Below, one piece after another: positions 55,901 to 62,100 of a stretch of 64,000 nt of DNA. Below the pieces are notes generated by a model. That model ran no database searches, was not told the DNA's origin, and saw nothing but the letters and a program-made list of their open reading frames with translations. The DNA comes from Aquimarina macrocephali JAMB N27 (GTDB lineage Bacteria; Bacteroidota; Bacteroidia; Flavobacteriales; Flavobacteriaceae): NCBI RefSeq assembly GCF_000520995.1, contig NZ_JACA01000047.1, forward strand, positions 32,272-96,271. The letters run 5' to 3'. Made by a program: the position numbers and the translations under genes. Position 1 is the first letter of the stretch. Every line of letters starts with the position of its first letter.

Positions 55901-57822
55901 AAAACTTTAGGATCAAGAACCTTACTAAACTCTTCAGGTGTTTTTTTAAGAATAAAGTTATCCGAAACCATTCCAGCACTGTGAATGATACCATGAACAC
56001 CTTTATGCTCTTTTTTTATTGAAACAATGACCTGTTTCACTTTATCATAATCTGTGATATCCAATTGCTTATAAGTGAGTTGGTCAACCTTACCGCCTAT
56101 TTCATCAATAAGGGTTTGTTTTTCTTCTGTAAGCTTTGATCTGCCCGTCAAAATGATTTTGGCATTCAGGGTTTGTTTCAAAATTTCCTTCGCAAACACT
56201 ATACCCAGATTTCCCAGTCCTGCCGTAATGAGATAGACACCATTATCCTTAAAAACAATCCTGGGTTTATTAGGTATTACTGGTATTTTTTTCCAACCCA
56301 AAATATGTCGTGTACCTTGCTCATATTTTATAATCGTATCCTGTGTTTTGTTTTGATTTTCCTGAAGTTGTACTGTCAGTTCTTTTGCTGTTATATCTGG
56401 ATGAGTAACAATAACCTGGCCTGTTAACTGAGGGTTTTCCAGAGTAGCGGTTTTAATCAATGCAGAAAGACCTGTAAATATAGATTGTTCACTATTATTG
56501 GTCGTAACAATTTGGATAAACACTTTTTCTTGAGGTTTATCTTTCAGTATAACACGGATCTGTTCAAAGCAAATTCGCGCATATTCACTAAATCGCTCTG
56601 CTATATTTTTTTGCTGAGTATTTTGCAAATGCATCACTTTACTGGAAGCAAGAAGAGATTCCAATTGTTTTGTATTTATCTGAGGAATTTCACATAGAAA
56701 AACATATCGTTGTTTCAATACATCTATTCCATTTTCGCTGAAAGGCTTTATATCATTTGTCTCTTGCCAAACAGGGGCCGCAAACAAGACTCCTTTTTCT
56801 GTTACAATCGTTTCTCTGGTCACCGAATCTTCATTAAGTAATCGTGAAGAAAATCCTCTCATTTGTATGGCAACCACACCTTCCTGATTACACAGATCTA
56901 TATCTAGCTTGGTAACTTTATCGGTAGGTTTATTTCCTTTTGCATATCTAACCCAAGCAAACATTTCTTTAGTACAACTCGAAAAAACCTTTAATGACTC
57001 CAGAGCAAATGGTAATGATGGCTTACTGGGTATCTGGTCCAAACTCCCAAATAAACCAATAGCAGACTGCAACGCACTATCCATCAAACCAGGATGTAAA
57101 GTATACTCATCAAGGTCTGATCCAATAACCTTTTGTAAGTTTAATTCTGCCAGTAATTGTCCATCACCTTGAAATATCGTTTTTATACCCTGATAAGTAG
57201 CTCCATAATTTAGACCTAATTTAGAATAAGTTGCATAGATAGACTTTGACTCTATCTTTCCCTGTTGCATTTCTATTTTGAGCTTATCAATATCGAGTTG
57301 TACAGGCTTTGAATTATTGATATAGACCGCTTGACCTTGGCAATGAATCGTTTCTTTGACACCTTCTTCTGTTTCTAGTTCGGTACTATAAATTTCGTAA
57401 TTTATCTGTCCATTATCTATTTCAGTTTCATCAGCAAATAAAGCAATAGTGATCTCTTTAGGTTCCTGAACTATAATCGGTTGAGCCCATATAATATTGC
57501 GTAATTCAACAATTGATTCTTCCTGAAGGGATAAGGCTTTTCTAAAGGCCATTCGAGCCATTTCCAAATAAGCAACTCCAGGTAAAACCTTTTGTCCTTT
57601 TACCTCATGATCTTTCAGAAAGAACTCTTCCCCATTAAATGTTGTACTAAAACTTTGCTGACTTAAATCGGATGTATTCTTGTGTAACAAGGGATGTATG
57701 ACATCTCTGTTGGTATGGGTTAGTGTACGGTGACTAAATTGCTTAATAAGATCTAGAGCGTTTGCTTTTGAAAGTCTCTTGCTCTTCAATTCTAAAACTA
57801 CATATTCTATGAAATCAATCAT
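43930..57822 (-). CDS. Giant trans-AT polyketide synthase (4630 aa)
   Basis: No AT domains. An N-terminal helical docking segment ('ALDLIKQFS') comes first. Domains by residue: DH (40-325, 'DHEVKGQKVLPG', 'HPGLMDSALQ'); KR (340-735); ACP (Ser about 833); KS (930-1360, Cys 1109); DH (1565-1850, 'DHQVK' then an insertion before the Pro; Asp in 'HPSLMDSGLQ'); KR (1860-2270); ACP (about 2350); KS (2440-2860, Cys 2612); KR (3060-3560) without DH; ACP (Ser about 3619); KS (3712-4140, Cys 3890); DH (4350-4620). KR active-site Tyr and Asn are intact ('DYATANSF', 'DYATANAF', 'DYAYGNHY'). The KS-to-next-domain regions keep only the flanking subdomain. There is no thioesterase; the protein ends after a DH. 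Confidence 0.93.
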   Translation of the reverse strand: MIDFIEYVVLELKSKRLSKANALDLIKQFSHRTLTHTNRDVIHPLLHKNTSDLSQQSFSTTFNGEEFFLKDHEVKGQKVLPGVAYLEMARMAFRKALSLQEESIVELRNIIWAQPIIVQEPKEITIALFADETEIDNGQINYEIYSTELETEEGVKETIHCQGQAVYINNSKPVQLDIDKLKIEMQQGKIESKSIYATYSKLGLNYGATYQGIKTIFQGDGQLLAELNLQKVIGSDLDEYTLHPGLMDSALQSAIGLFGSLDQIPSKPSLPFALESLKVFSSCTKEMFAWVRYAKGNKPTDKVTKLDIDLCNQEGVVAIQMRGFSSRLLNEDSVTRETIVTEKGVLFAAPVWQETNDIKPFSENGIDVLKQRYVFLCEIPQINTKQLESLLASSKVMHLQNTQQKNIAERFSEYARICFEQIRVILKDKPQEKVFIQIVTTNNSEQSIFTGLSALIKTATLENPQLTGQVIVTHPDITAKELTVQLQENQNKTQDTIIKYEQGTRHILGWKKIPVIPNKPRIVFKDNGVYLITAGLGNLGIVFAKEILKQTLNAKIILTGRSKLTEEKQTLIDEIGGKVDQLTYKQLDITDYDKVKQVIVSIKKEHKGVHGIIHSAGMVSDNFILKKTPEEFSKVLDPKVLGTYNLDEASKNIDLDFLVLFSSISSITGNSGQADYATANSFMDQFAVYRNQLVEVKQRLGKTIAVNWPLWQEGGMKIDQLKQEMLLQSTGMHPMSTETGVHAFHRSLELAHDQLLVAEGDLKQLNQVLFINNTSEIPSSHSITREKKESVVEIDKGNLEEKTQNYIKKQLSELFKLPSHKIDPLAPLEKYGIDSILAMNLTNQLEKTFGSLPKTLFFEYQTIQELTDYFIKSYSKKLTTLFASSLEKDSSKNKDISITSPVKTQSEQTHFRTIRRQRKIEVSVDKKNNIDTDTIAIIGLSGRYPKATNIEAYWNNLRDGKDCITEVLKNRWDWHEYYSPDRNKSGYHYSKWGGFIDGVDEFDPLFFNISPLEAEILDPQERLFLQHAWMAIEDSGYSKAGLQIPHKFGQAGQVGVYAGVMYSEYQLYGIEASKRGQRIGVPGSYASIANRVSYMLDLHGPSMTVDSMCSSSLTAIHLACQDLKQGRTSLGIAGGVNVSIHPNKYMVISAGQYISSDGHCQSFGEGGEGYIPGEGVGVVVLKRLSEAERDGDHIYGIIKGSTLNHGGKTNGYSVPNPKAQSNLISNILKETETDPRHISYIEAHGTGTKLGDPIEISALNKAFKQSTSDTGFCLLGSAKSNIGHCESAAGIAGLTKVLLQLKHREIVPSLHSKNLNPNIDFEKTPFIVNQTLKAWEQPIIDGVPQPRIAGVSSFGAGGANAHIIVQEYVAPEKVSQSRISTDSDSKAIIPLSARTPDQLKQKALDLLDFLQKEKTKKQEQAIESIDLTEMAYTLQVGRETMDMRLGFMVSSVDDLIQKLEAYINGEKDIEDTYQEYTNKDKDTLLVFNADVDFEQTVDKWIARRKLSKLLDLWVKGLNLDWNKFYGEHKPKRISLPVYPFSKDKYWIDVKMDNQSTVDGKITSILHPLLHSNTSDLSKQSYSSIFSGEEFFLADHQVKIKEDEISKVLPAVAYLEMARVAVEKATPVKTRSGILELHNTAWAQPLVVEKDKQVEIALFIKGENQIDYEIYSKDNEEEIIHCQGVANYSAYLLPEKLNIEQLKGQMNRGSIEAATLYSIFKSMGLVYGSAYQGITKVYQGEKQLLAQLSLPSVVKTNQKDYLLHPSLMDSGLQAAFGLIDDLTTIPSQPSVPFALETIRILSAVTEDMLAWVRYSEGSLPTDAITKLDIDICDQEGNICVQMKRLSSRQLKEDTIGLKNKDIGTLMAKPLWKSCEIAHIPETTEAKFDEKHVILCEISDAEASQLETLIHNSHCIQLEASEKNIAERYNNYALTCFEHVQKIIKNKPKEKVLIQIVVADNKEQVLFSGLSGLLKTAAQENPMLTGQIILTKSGIHTKDLVGQLQKAATLPEESIIKYENNTSYILQWGEVKANQENTKPVFKNQGVYLITGGLGALGVLFTKEILQQAKEVKVIVTGRSELTEEKQIILNELNSGTGRVEYQQLDLNDLNQVEKLIATIEKKNGKLNGIIHSAGMISDNFILKKTSAEFTKVLAPKVTGTYNLDLASKNINLDFLVLFSSLSGAMGNLGQSDYATANAFMDQFASYRNQLADQKLRQGHTLSINWPLWEGGNLSIAQKNIEMLQQATGISPMQTSSGIKALYSSMTLQDNQVLIMEGNIQKMRSILLSNQAHKVEHRPEVTTIKNMESSQTPIVDSNILLDKTISYLRKLFAEVLKIKIQELDPKAPLENYGIDSILAMRLTNILEKTFGSLSKTLFFEYQTIKTLAGFFAETYPKIIQEREGTQQTISSSIELPKDTIKKQSLTSAMYSSNRFFNNEINVQREVAIVGLGGKYPLAENPEEFWENLKNGRDCITQIPEGRWDTDRFFDPKRNQVGKSYSKWGGFISDVDKFDPLFFNISPKEAELIDPQERLFVETAWQTIEDAGYSKENISTLGRVGVYVGVMYGQYQLYGAEAMLAGNAVVPGSSYASIANRVSYFLDLHGPSIALDTMCSSSLTAIHQACEEIRKGEIEAAIAGGVNVSIHPHKYLMLSQGNFAASDGRCRSFGEGGDGYVAGEGVGAVLLKSLDKAIEDGDHIYGIVKSSVINHGGKTNGYSVPNPNAQGDLIRESLKKAKVDPSTLGYIETHGTGTALGDPIEITGLNKAFGESISQKQVCPIGSVKSNIGHLESAAGIAAVTKVLLQLKHKKLVPSLHATTLNPNINFKESPFYVQQELVPWKDHEEHPRRASISSFGAGGSNAHLIIEEYKNSNDKKTESYYNGPQSFVLSSRDKNTLLKYVKKMTGFLRRNKDIELEELVYTSQVGRTPMNERLVIVTTNVDELVGKLNQWASIHEVEDHTILKRDANELEGVFYGNIKKASSDTIALLEGEEGKAYLKVIMEARNQEKLAKLWISGADIDWSLFYQNVRPKRISLPTYPFAKERYWITKPAFSMPVIPQGMQENNAEDTSEEEKKKLHYCTKWIEQNLDVSEEKSPKNGLVLILDTSEELFLTLKKQSHQYPEGNSYILLKPGSAFEEIEPSVFTIDFQKEKHFKQLAEHLSVKDQLPYRIIHQGLEPDSLDEKENITHQLNYSIYTLFNLCKALIEQKHQIPLQILSIFSGTTNLTVPYNAALGSFFKTLTLENPYFKGKIVEVKDSKQVTMVEKVRIIRDEFSDENWRKNEIRYTFLKDKQTYVRYVKELTQFTNIEKNIDRLPLKQNGVYIVSGGLGGLGLIFSEYLVKNYQSNLVLFGRSPLKAAQKKKIDILKSYGSKILYVQADVSKLEDVEAIVKTAKTNFSQINGVIHGAGINRDSFILKKSKEEIDEVLAPKIYGTINLDLATRDENLDVFIMFSSIAGVLGNIGQSDYAYGNHYLNSFAENREALVKEQKRCGKTLAINWPYWEEGGMHISDEEVTLIQKETGLCPISIEEGVQFLEEFLLSDVSQGIPLYGFPSRIKTYIDRTAKKVEKNKQIQGNIIDADILLEKTEEYLKRLIGNEIKLDPNRIDPEEHFESFGIDSISINQINLNLERDLGDLPKTLFYEYSTIGELAVYLIQEEQETLIQFLNIEGSINLSSNQVKPQYETEIQREHIKESKQQTKDAIDEPITYKDSESIAIIGVHGSYPQSENLDSYWESLKQGKDLTDLVPKSRWDFEEFYDEDPEKAAEGKIYGKWGGFISDVDKFDPQFFNITQEEARIMDPQERLFLQSVWATIEDAGYTKDSLKKRYPKAKSANVGVFVGVTTNTYNLLASEEWSKGNTVPSAHPWSIANRISYLFDFNGPSMPVDTACSSSSVAIHLACESLKKQECKVAVAGGVNLYLHPSKYHSLCKNRMISLGGKCHSYGKGDDGFVPGEGVGSVLLKPLSKAIEDGDHIYGVLAGSAFDHSGRSNGYSAPNPNAQANLIEHTLQKAQIHPETISYIEGHGTGTQLGDSLEIVALTNAFQKQTIKKQVTAIGSVKSNIGHPESAAGIAGVAKVLLQMKHQQLVPTINSDEINPNINFKESPFYLQHKLTSWESPSGNPRRALINSFGAGGVNACLILEEYRNVKAEEVYPKEGPHLIIFSAKNDERLREYANRLLNYIEKEKQVNLADLSFTLQVGREVMSERLAIVASNREELIIRLKDWEQQNESDHIFRGKPNPKRGRKKMLNNEQELRSLFEAGDLDKLAQLWVTGVEMDWERLYPQDKPNRIPLPTYPFAKERYWVSDRVIEEKRTVTKPIGAQLHPLISYNSSTLREVRFSSWLSDKEFYASDHQVNKEKIFPGSGFIEIANISGNLAGEQKVSKIKDIVWAHPLSFKKGSQFINTSLKPNGIGTEFKITSLDDENEQIIHSEGKLFFQNGNKHSADIEKIPIQKLKEQCSEPQDGSYYYDIFNQVGFNYGLAFKTIQEFYINESFALSRLKLTDHLLIDSDRFILHPCIVDGALQTVAGLIGQMESATPHVPFAIDEIEIFRSLPHTCYAYVEHVEEGVRSPASIKKFNIKIINEAGGVLVRIKNFYVRAFNKVDADQDNLHTDQVIESNSMAFEVSS

Positions 57823-57864
57823 TATAGTACTGCTATTGATTAAAAGGTTTTAAGATAATGCTGT

Positions 57865-57888
57865 AAAAAAGGCTTACTCGCCTTTTTT
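57865..57888 (-). terminator. Hairpin between the acyltransferase gene and the giant PKS
   Basis: AAAAAAGGC and GCCTTTTTT around TTACTC; it begins at the last base of the acyltransferase stop codon. Either it ends one transcript before the giant PKS, or it attenuates read-through. The GC part is only three pairs, so efficiency is uncertain. Confidence 0.55.
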
Positions 57889-59144
57889 TAATCGAAAATT
57901 TTTGATGAGATGGTATCATCAATTTCACAATCCGACAAAAATTTATTTCGTTCTACTGTTTTTGAAAAATATATAATTCCAAATTGTTCTGGTTTGGCTT
58001 TGAAAACTACTGCAGAGTCTAATGGAAAAGCTTTCTTGGCTTCATATAAAGGAATATGAAATAACTGTTCGCATTTTTCCAAATCATGGCTTTCTTGAAA
58101 ATCGGCCCAACTACTGATCAAACCAAGCTTACATTGCAGTGCTTCACCAAATTTAGGTAAGGGCTTTGCTGTAGTCGGAACAGGTAACCCTGATTGAAAA
58201 GCCTTGCGAATATTAACTGGATGATGACCTGTATCATTATCGAATAGAAGTCCTCCTGCATAATTTCCTGCATAATTTCCTGCATCATCACTACCAATAT
58301 CTTTGATCCAGCTCCTCAAATTAACTGCCATAATGCAAATACGTGAATTAGTTACCTTTGCAAAGCTTGAAGTAAGGATATCATTGGTTGAAACATAATC
58401 TACCCCTGATGTTGAATTTTCCTTAACTTGATTTTTGGCGGTATCGATTTTTTTGGGTTCTACATAAAATCCATAGCATTTTGTCTTTTTACCAAATATG
58501 GCTCCTTTCACTAAGTTTAAAATAAATGGTGCAGAATGAAAAAACTTAAATGATTTCTGACCTACAACTTCAGTCACCCTATCAGCAGCTTTTTGATTTC
58601 GTTGTGCTGCCAAACGTTCCACAGGTTTATCAGTAAACAATTGGTTAAAAATTTTATAGTACGTATACCCATCAGCTACCACATGAGAAATTGAAAAAAC
58701 AAGAGCAAATCCTTTTCCCTGAGAATGCAGGTCAGGAACAATGGTCAATTTGGTTACGGGATCTGTTTTATTAATTAATTGCACTCCCTTTTTCACTATG
58801 GCAGGTTTGGATACTTTAAATAATTCCTCATATTTTGTATTAGATCCAATTTTGATATGAGAAGGGTTATCAAGAAAAATACGTTCTATTACATCATCTG
58901 GTATAGGTCCAGAAGGGTATGAGAGTTGTAAATTTTTATGTTTCTTGTTTTTTACTAATCGTCCAGCCAACCAAGGGTTATCATCAATAATTTCTTTTAG
59001 TCGGGCGCGTAGAGCACTAGATGCGTGCGTTTGATCACCTCGATAAAAGGTTATTGTGGTTATTCCATTTTCACCTTTTATTATGGTAGATGATTCTTCT
59101 TTTAATAAAGGAATGACGGTTTCATTTATACTTTGCATAATCAA
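57888..59144 (-). CDS. HxxxD acyltransferase (condensation/BAHD-like)
   Basis: A 418-residue protein with the catalytic motif 'SISHVVADGYTYYKIF' near residue 152 (HxxxD) and the early 'DDNPWLAGRLVKNK', which is shared with BAHD and condensation-type acyltransferases. A second family motif (DFGWG) is not evident. Such enzymes pass an acyl group from a carrier protein or CoA to an alcohol or amine. It lies between the two PKS genes, 17 bp after the first. As no thioesterase is in view, it could release the chain onto an acceptor or esterify the product. Acceptor unknown. Confidence 0.7.
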   Translation of the reverse strand: MIMQSINETVIPLLKEESSTIIKGENGITTITFYRGDQTHASSALRARLKEIIDDNPWLAGRLVKNKKHKNLQLSYPSGPIPDDVIERIFLDNPSHIKIGSNTKYEELFKVSKPAIVKKGVQLINKTDPVTKLTIVPDLHSQGKGFALVFSISHVVADGYTYYKIFNQLFTDKPVERLAAQRNQKAADRVTEVVGQKSFKFFHSAPFILNLVKGAIFGKKTKCYGFYVEPKKIDTAKNQVKENSTSGVDYVSTNDILTSSFAKVTNSRICIMAVNLRSWIKDIGSDDAGNYAGNYAGGLLFDNDTGHHPVNIRKAFQSGLPVPTTAKPLPKFGEALQCKLGLISSWADFQESHDLEKCEQLFHIPLYEAKKAFPLDSAVVFKAKPEQFGIIYFSKTVERNKFLSDCEIDDTISSKIFD

Positions 59145-59161
59145 TTTATCTTAAGTATTTA

Positions 59162-62100
59162 TTAATATGTGCTATATTTCTTCAGTAAGCCAATGGCCTG
59201 ATCTGTTGCAATGGATTCACTTTCTATCTGATTGACAAGATCTTCTATGATTTCATAATTATTGTTAACCTCTACAGGTCTATTTTCAATGACTTGTTTC
59301 GATTTTTCCTTTTTGATCCAATATCGTTCCTTGGCAAATGGATATTTGGGTAAGCTGATGCATTTAGGTTTAACTTCTCCATAAAGCTTGTTCCAGTTTA
59401 TTTTAAGGCCTTTAACCCATAACTCGAGTAACTTCGAAAGTTTTTTATTTGCTATCCATTTATCAATAGTTTCCTGTAAATCGGTATCTGAATTAAATAT
59501 GGATATTGAGGTATCATAGTGTTTTGCTTCTCCTTTATAAAAGCCTTCAATATTTCTTTCTGAATTTAGGTATGCCTCTAGTTTATCTACTAACTCCTCA
59601 ACAGAGCTCACAATAAACCCTAAACGCGCCTCCATAACTTCTCGGGTTACTTGTAAGGAGTAGGCTATAGAAAGTAAATCAATAGCGTGATCAGGGTTTT
59701 TTATTAAAGTTAACAGGTCACTAACTTTGTGTAGTAATTGCTCCTCTGTTTTGGCTGATAGAACAATCATGGCTTGTGTATCATCTTCAGGATGTGTGAC
59801 AGAAGAAAATTTAGGAGCTGTTGGTGTTTTATACTCTTCAATGACTACATGAGCATTAGTACCACTACGACCAAAAGAACTTATGCCTCCCACACGAGAT
59901 TTACCTTGTTCTTTTTCCCATTTCTTGGTCATCTTATTGATATAAAATGGACTGTTCTCCCAGTTTATATAATCATTTTCATCCTCACAGTTAATAGTAG
60001 CGGGTATTTTATTATGCTGCAGTCCTTTTAATAGGCTGACTACACTTACCAATCCCGAAGCGGCCATTGTATGACCTAAGTTACTTTTACAACTTGTTAT
60101 GGCGCAATTAATGGTTTGTTTTGAATGCGGTTGTTCTTTAATCAGTTTTTTAAAAGCGTCATTTAATGCATTAAGTTCAATTGGATCACCCAATTTTGTT
60201 CCAGTGCCATGAGCAATAATATGCGAGATGTCCCGGGGATTGATATTATAATTAGTATAGATATTTTTAATTAATTCCTCTTGGCTTTTGCCACTAGGTG
60301 CAGTAACTCCATTGGTTTTTCCGTCAAAGTTAATACCACTGGCTTTGATCGTTCCATAAATAGGATTGCCTGCTTCAATAGCTGCTGACAGAGGTTTTAG
60401 CATTAGCACTACAATAGCTTCACTAGCACCAATACCATTGGCTTTTTTAGCAAAGCTATAGCATTGACCATCTTCCGAAAGCATTCCTGCCTGGCTCATC
60501 TTAACATAGAATTTAGGTGATAAAATCAAAGAAGAGATACCGGCAATTAATGCTGATTCGCATTCTCTGTTTCGTAAACTCATGATTGCCTGATGCATGG
60601 CTACCAATCCTGAAGAACAGGCTGTATTGGTCGCAATTGTAGGGCCCTGTAAGTCGAGGTAGTATGACAGCCTGGAAGATATCATGGCATTACCACTATT
60701 CCCAACTCCCTGTTCATCCGAAGTAAGTGAACTATATTGGCTTTCTTCCATTCCTGCAAAAACACCAACGGGAGTTCCTCGTAACGATGATGGGTCAATT
60801 TGAGCATCTTCGATCGCTTTATACGCTTCAATTAAAAGCATTCTTTGACCGGGATCCATGGCTTCCGCTTCTTTGGGTGTTATTTCAAAAAACAAAGGAT
60901 CGAATTCATCCACATTGTTAATAAAACCTCCTTTATTAGTACTGATTTTATTATCTGAATCGCCTGGTTTTGAGAAATAATCGCGCCAGTCCCAACGTGA
61001 TAAAGGAACTTCACTAATACCACTCTCTCCTTTTTCTAACATTTCCCATAGTTGATCTGTTGTATCTGCGCCGGGGAAACGTCCTGACATACCGATAATG
61101 GCAATAGGTTCCTGATCCAAACTCGAAAAGGTTGAAGTATCTTTGGATTTAGTTTGTAAGAAGCGTTTTCGGATTGATGTTTTATTTAACACAGGTTTTT
61201 TCACTGCTACCCGTTCTCTCTCCATCACTTTACTCTGTGATTTACTATAAAATTCTTCTAAGTGTTTATGATAATCCTCTACGAAGTAATCGCTTAATTT
61301 CTCAATAGTAGAATAGTTATAAAATACCGCGGGGGTTATAGTAATAAAGAAATATCCTCTTAGTTCTTTGGCAAATGTTGTCAAACTGATAGAATCAAAA
61401 CCGTAATCCGCCAGATTGGTTACTCCATCTAGTTTCTCTGAAGGTATTTTCAAACTTAAGGATACAAGCTTGATCAGATCAGAATAGACACATTCTTTTA
61501 GAGAGAAGTCCTGATATTGTATTTTCCATCCTTTACTCATGTGGGAGCGTTGGTTTTCAACATTCGATTGTGATTGACTCAGTTGTTCAGTTGTATAGGC
61601 ACGATGTAAAAATTGTTCAACACGGCTAGGTTTACCTTTGAGCACCAGTATTTGTGTTTGATTGGATTGGATGATATCATTCCATATTGTTATTCCTTCT
61701 GATGTTTCGAGTACCTCCTGACCACTGCTTTTTAGATAAAAGGCAGCTTGCTCAAAATCGCCTTTACCCATACCTCCGTCTTTCCAAAAAGGCCAGTTTA
61801 TAACAATGGATTTTCCATTATTTTGAGTTTTCTGTTCACGGTAATTGGCATAAGCCATTAGAAAACGATTAGCTACGGCATAATCACAAGATCCAAAATC
61901 ACCCAACATAGCAGCTGATGATGAAAAATAACACACAAAATCCAGAGGTTGTTTATTTAGTATTTCATCTAATACTATTATGCCCTTGGATTTAGGTTGA
62001 AGCACTTCATTGATGCTTTTTGTTGTTTTTTCATAGAAAACCTCAGAACCTTCAACTCCCGCTGCATGAATAATTCCTGATAGATTAAAAGGGAGTTTTT

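Noticed and set aside
43930..57822. The 13.9-kb frame as several genes fused by missing stops
   Set aside because: The domain order runs without a break through ACP-KS borders and linkers, as in normal multi-module PKS; no internal start with gene-like spacing was seen.
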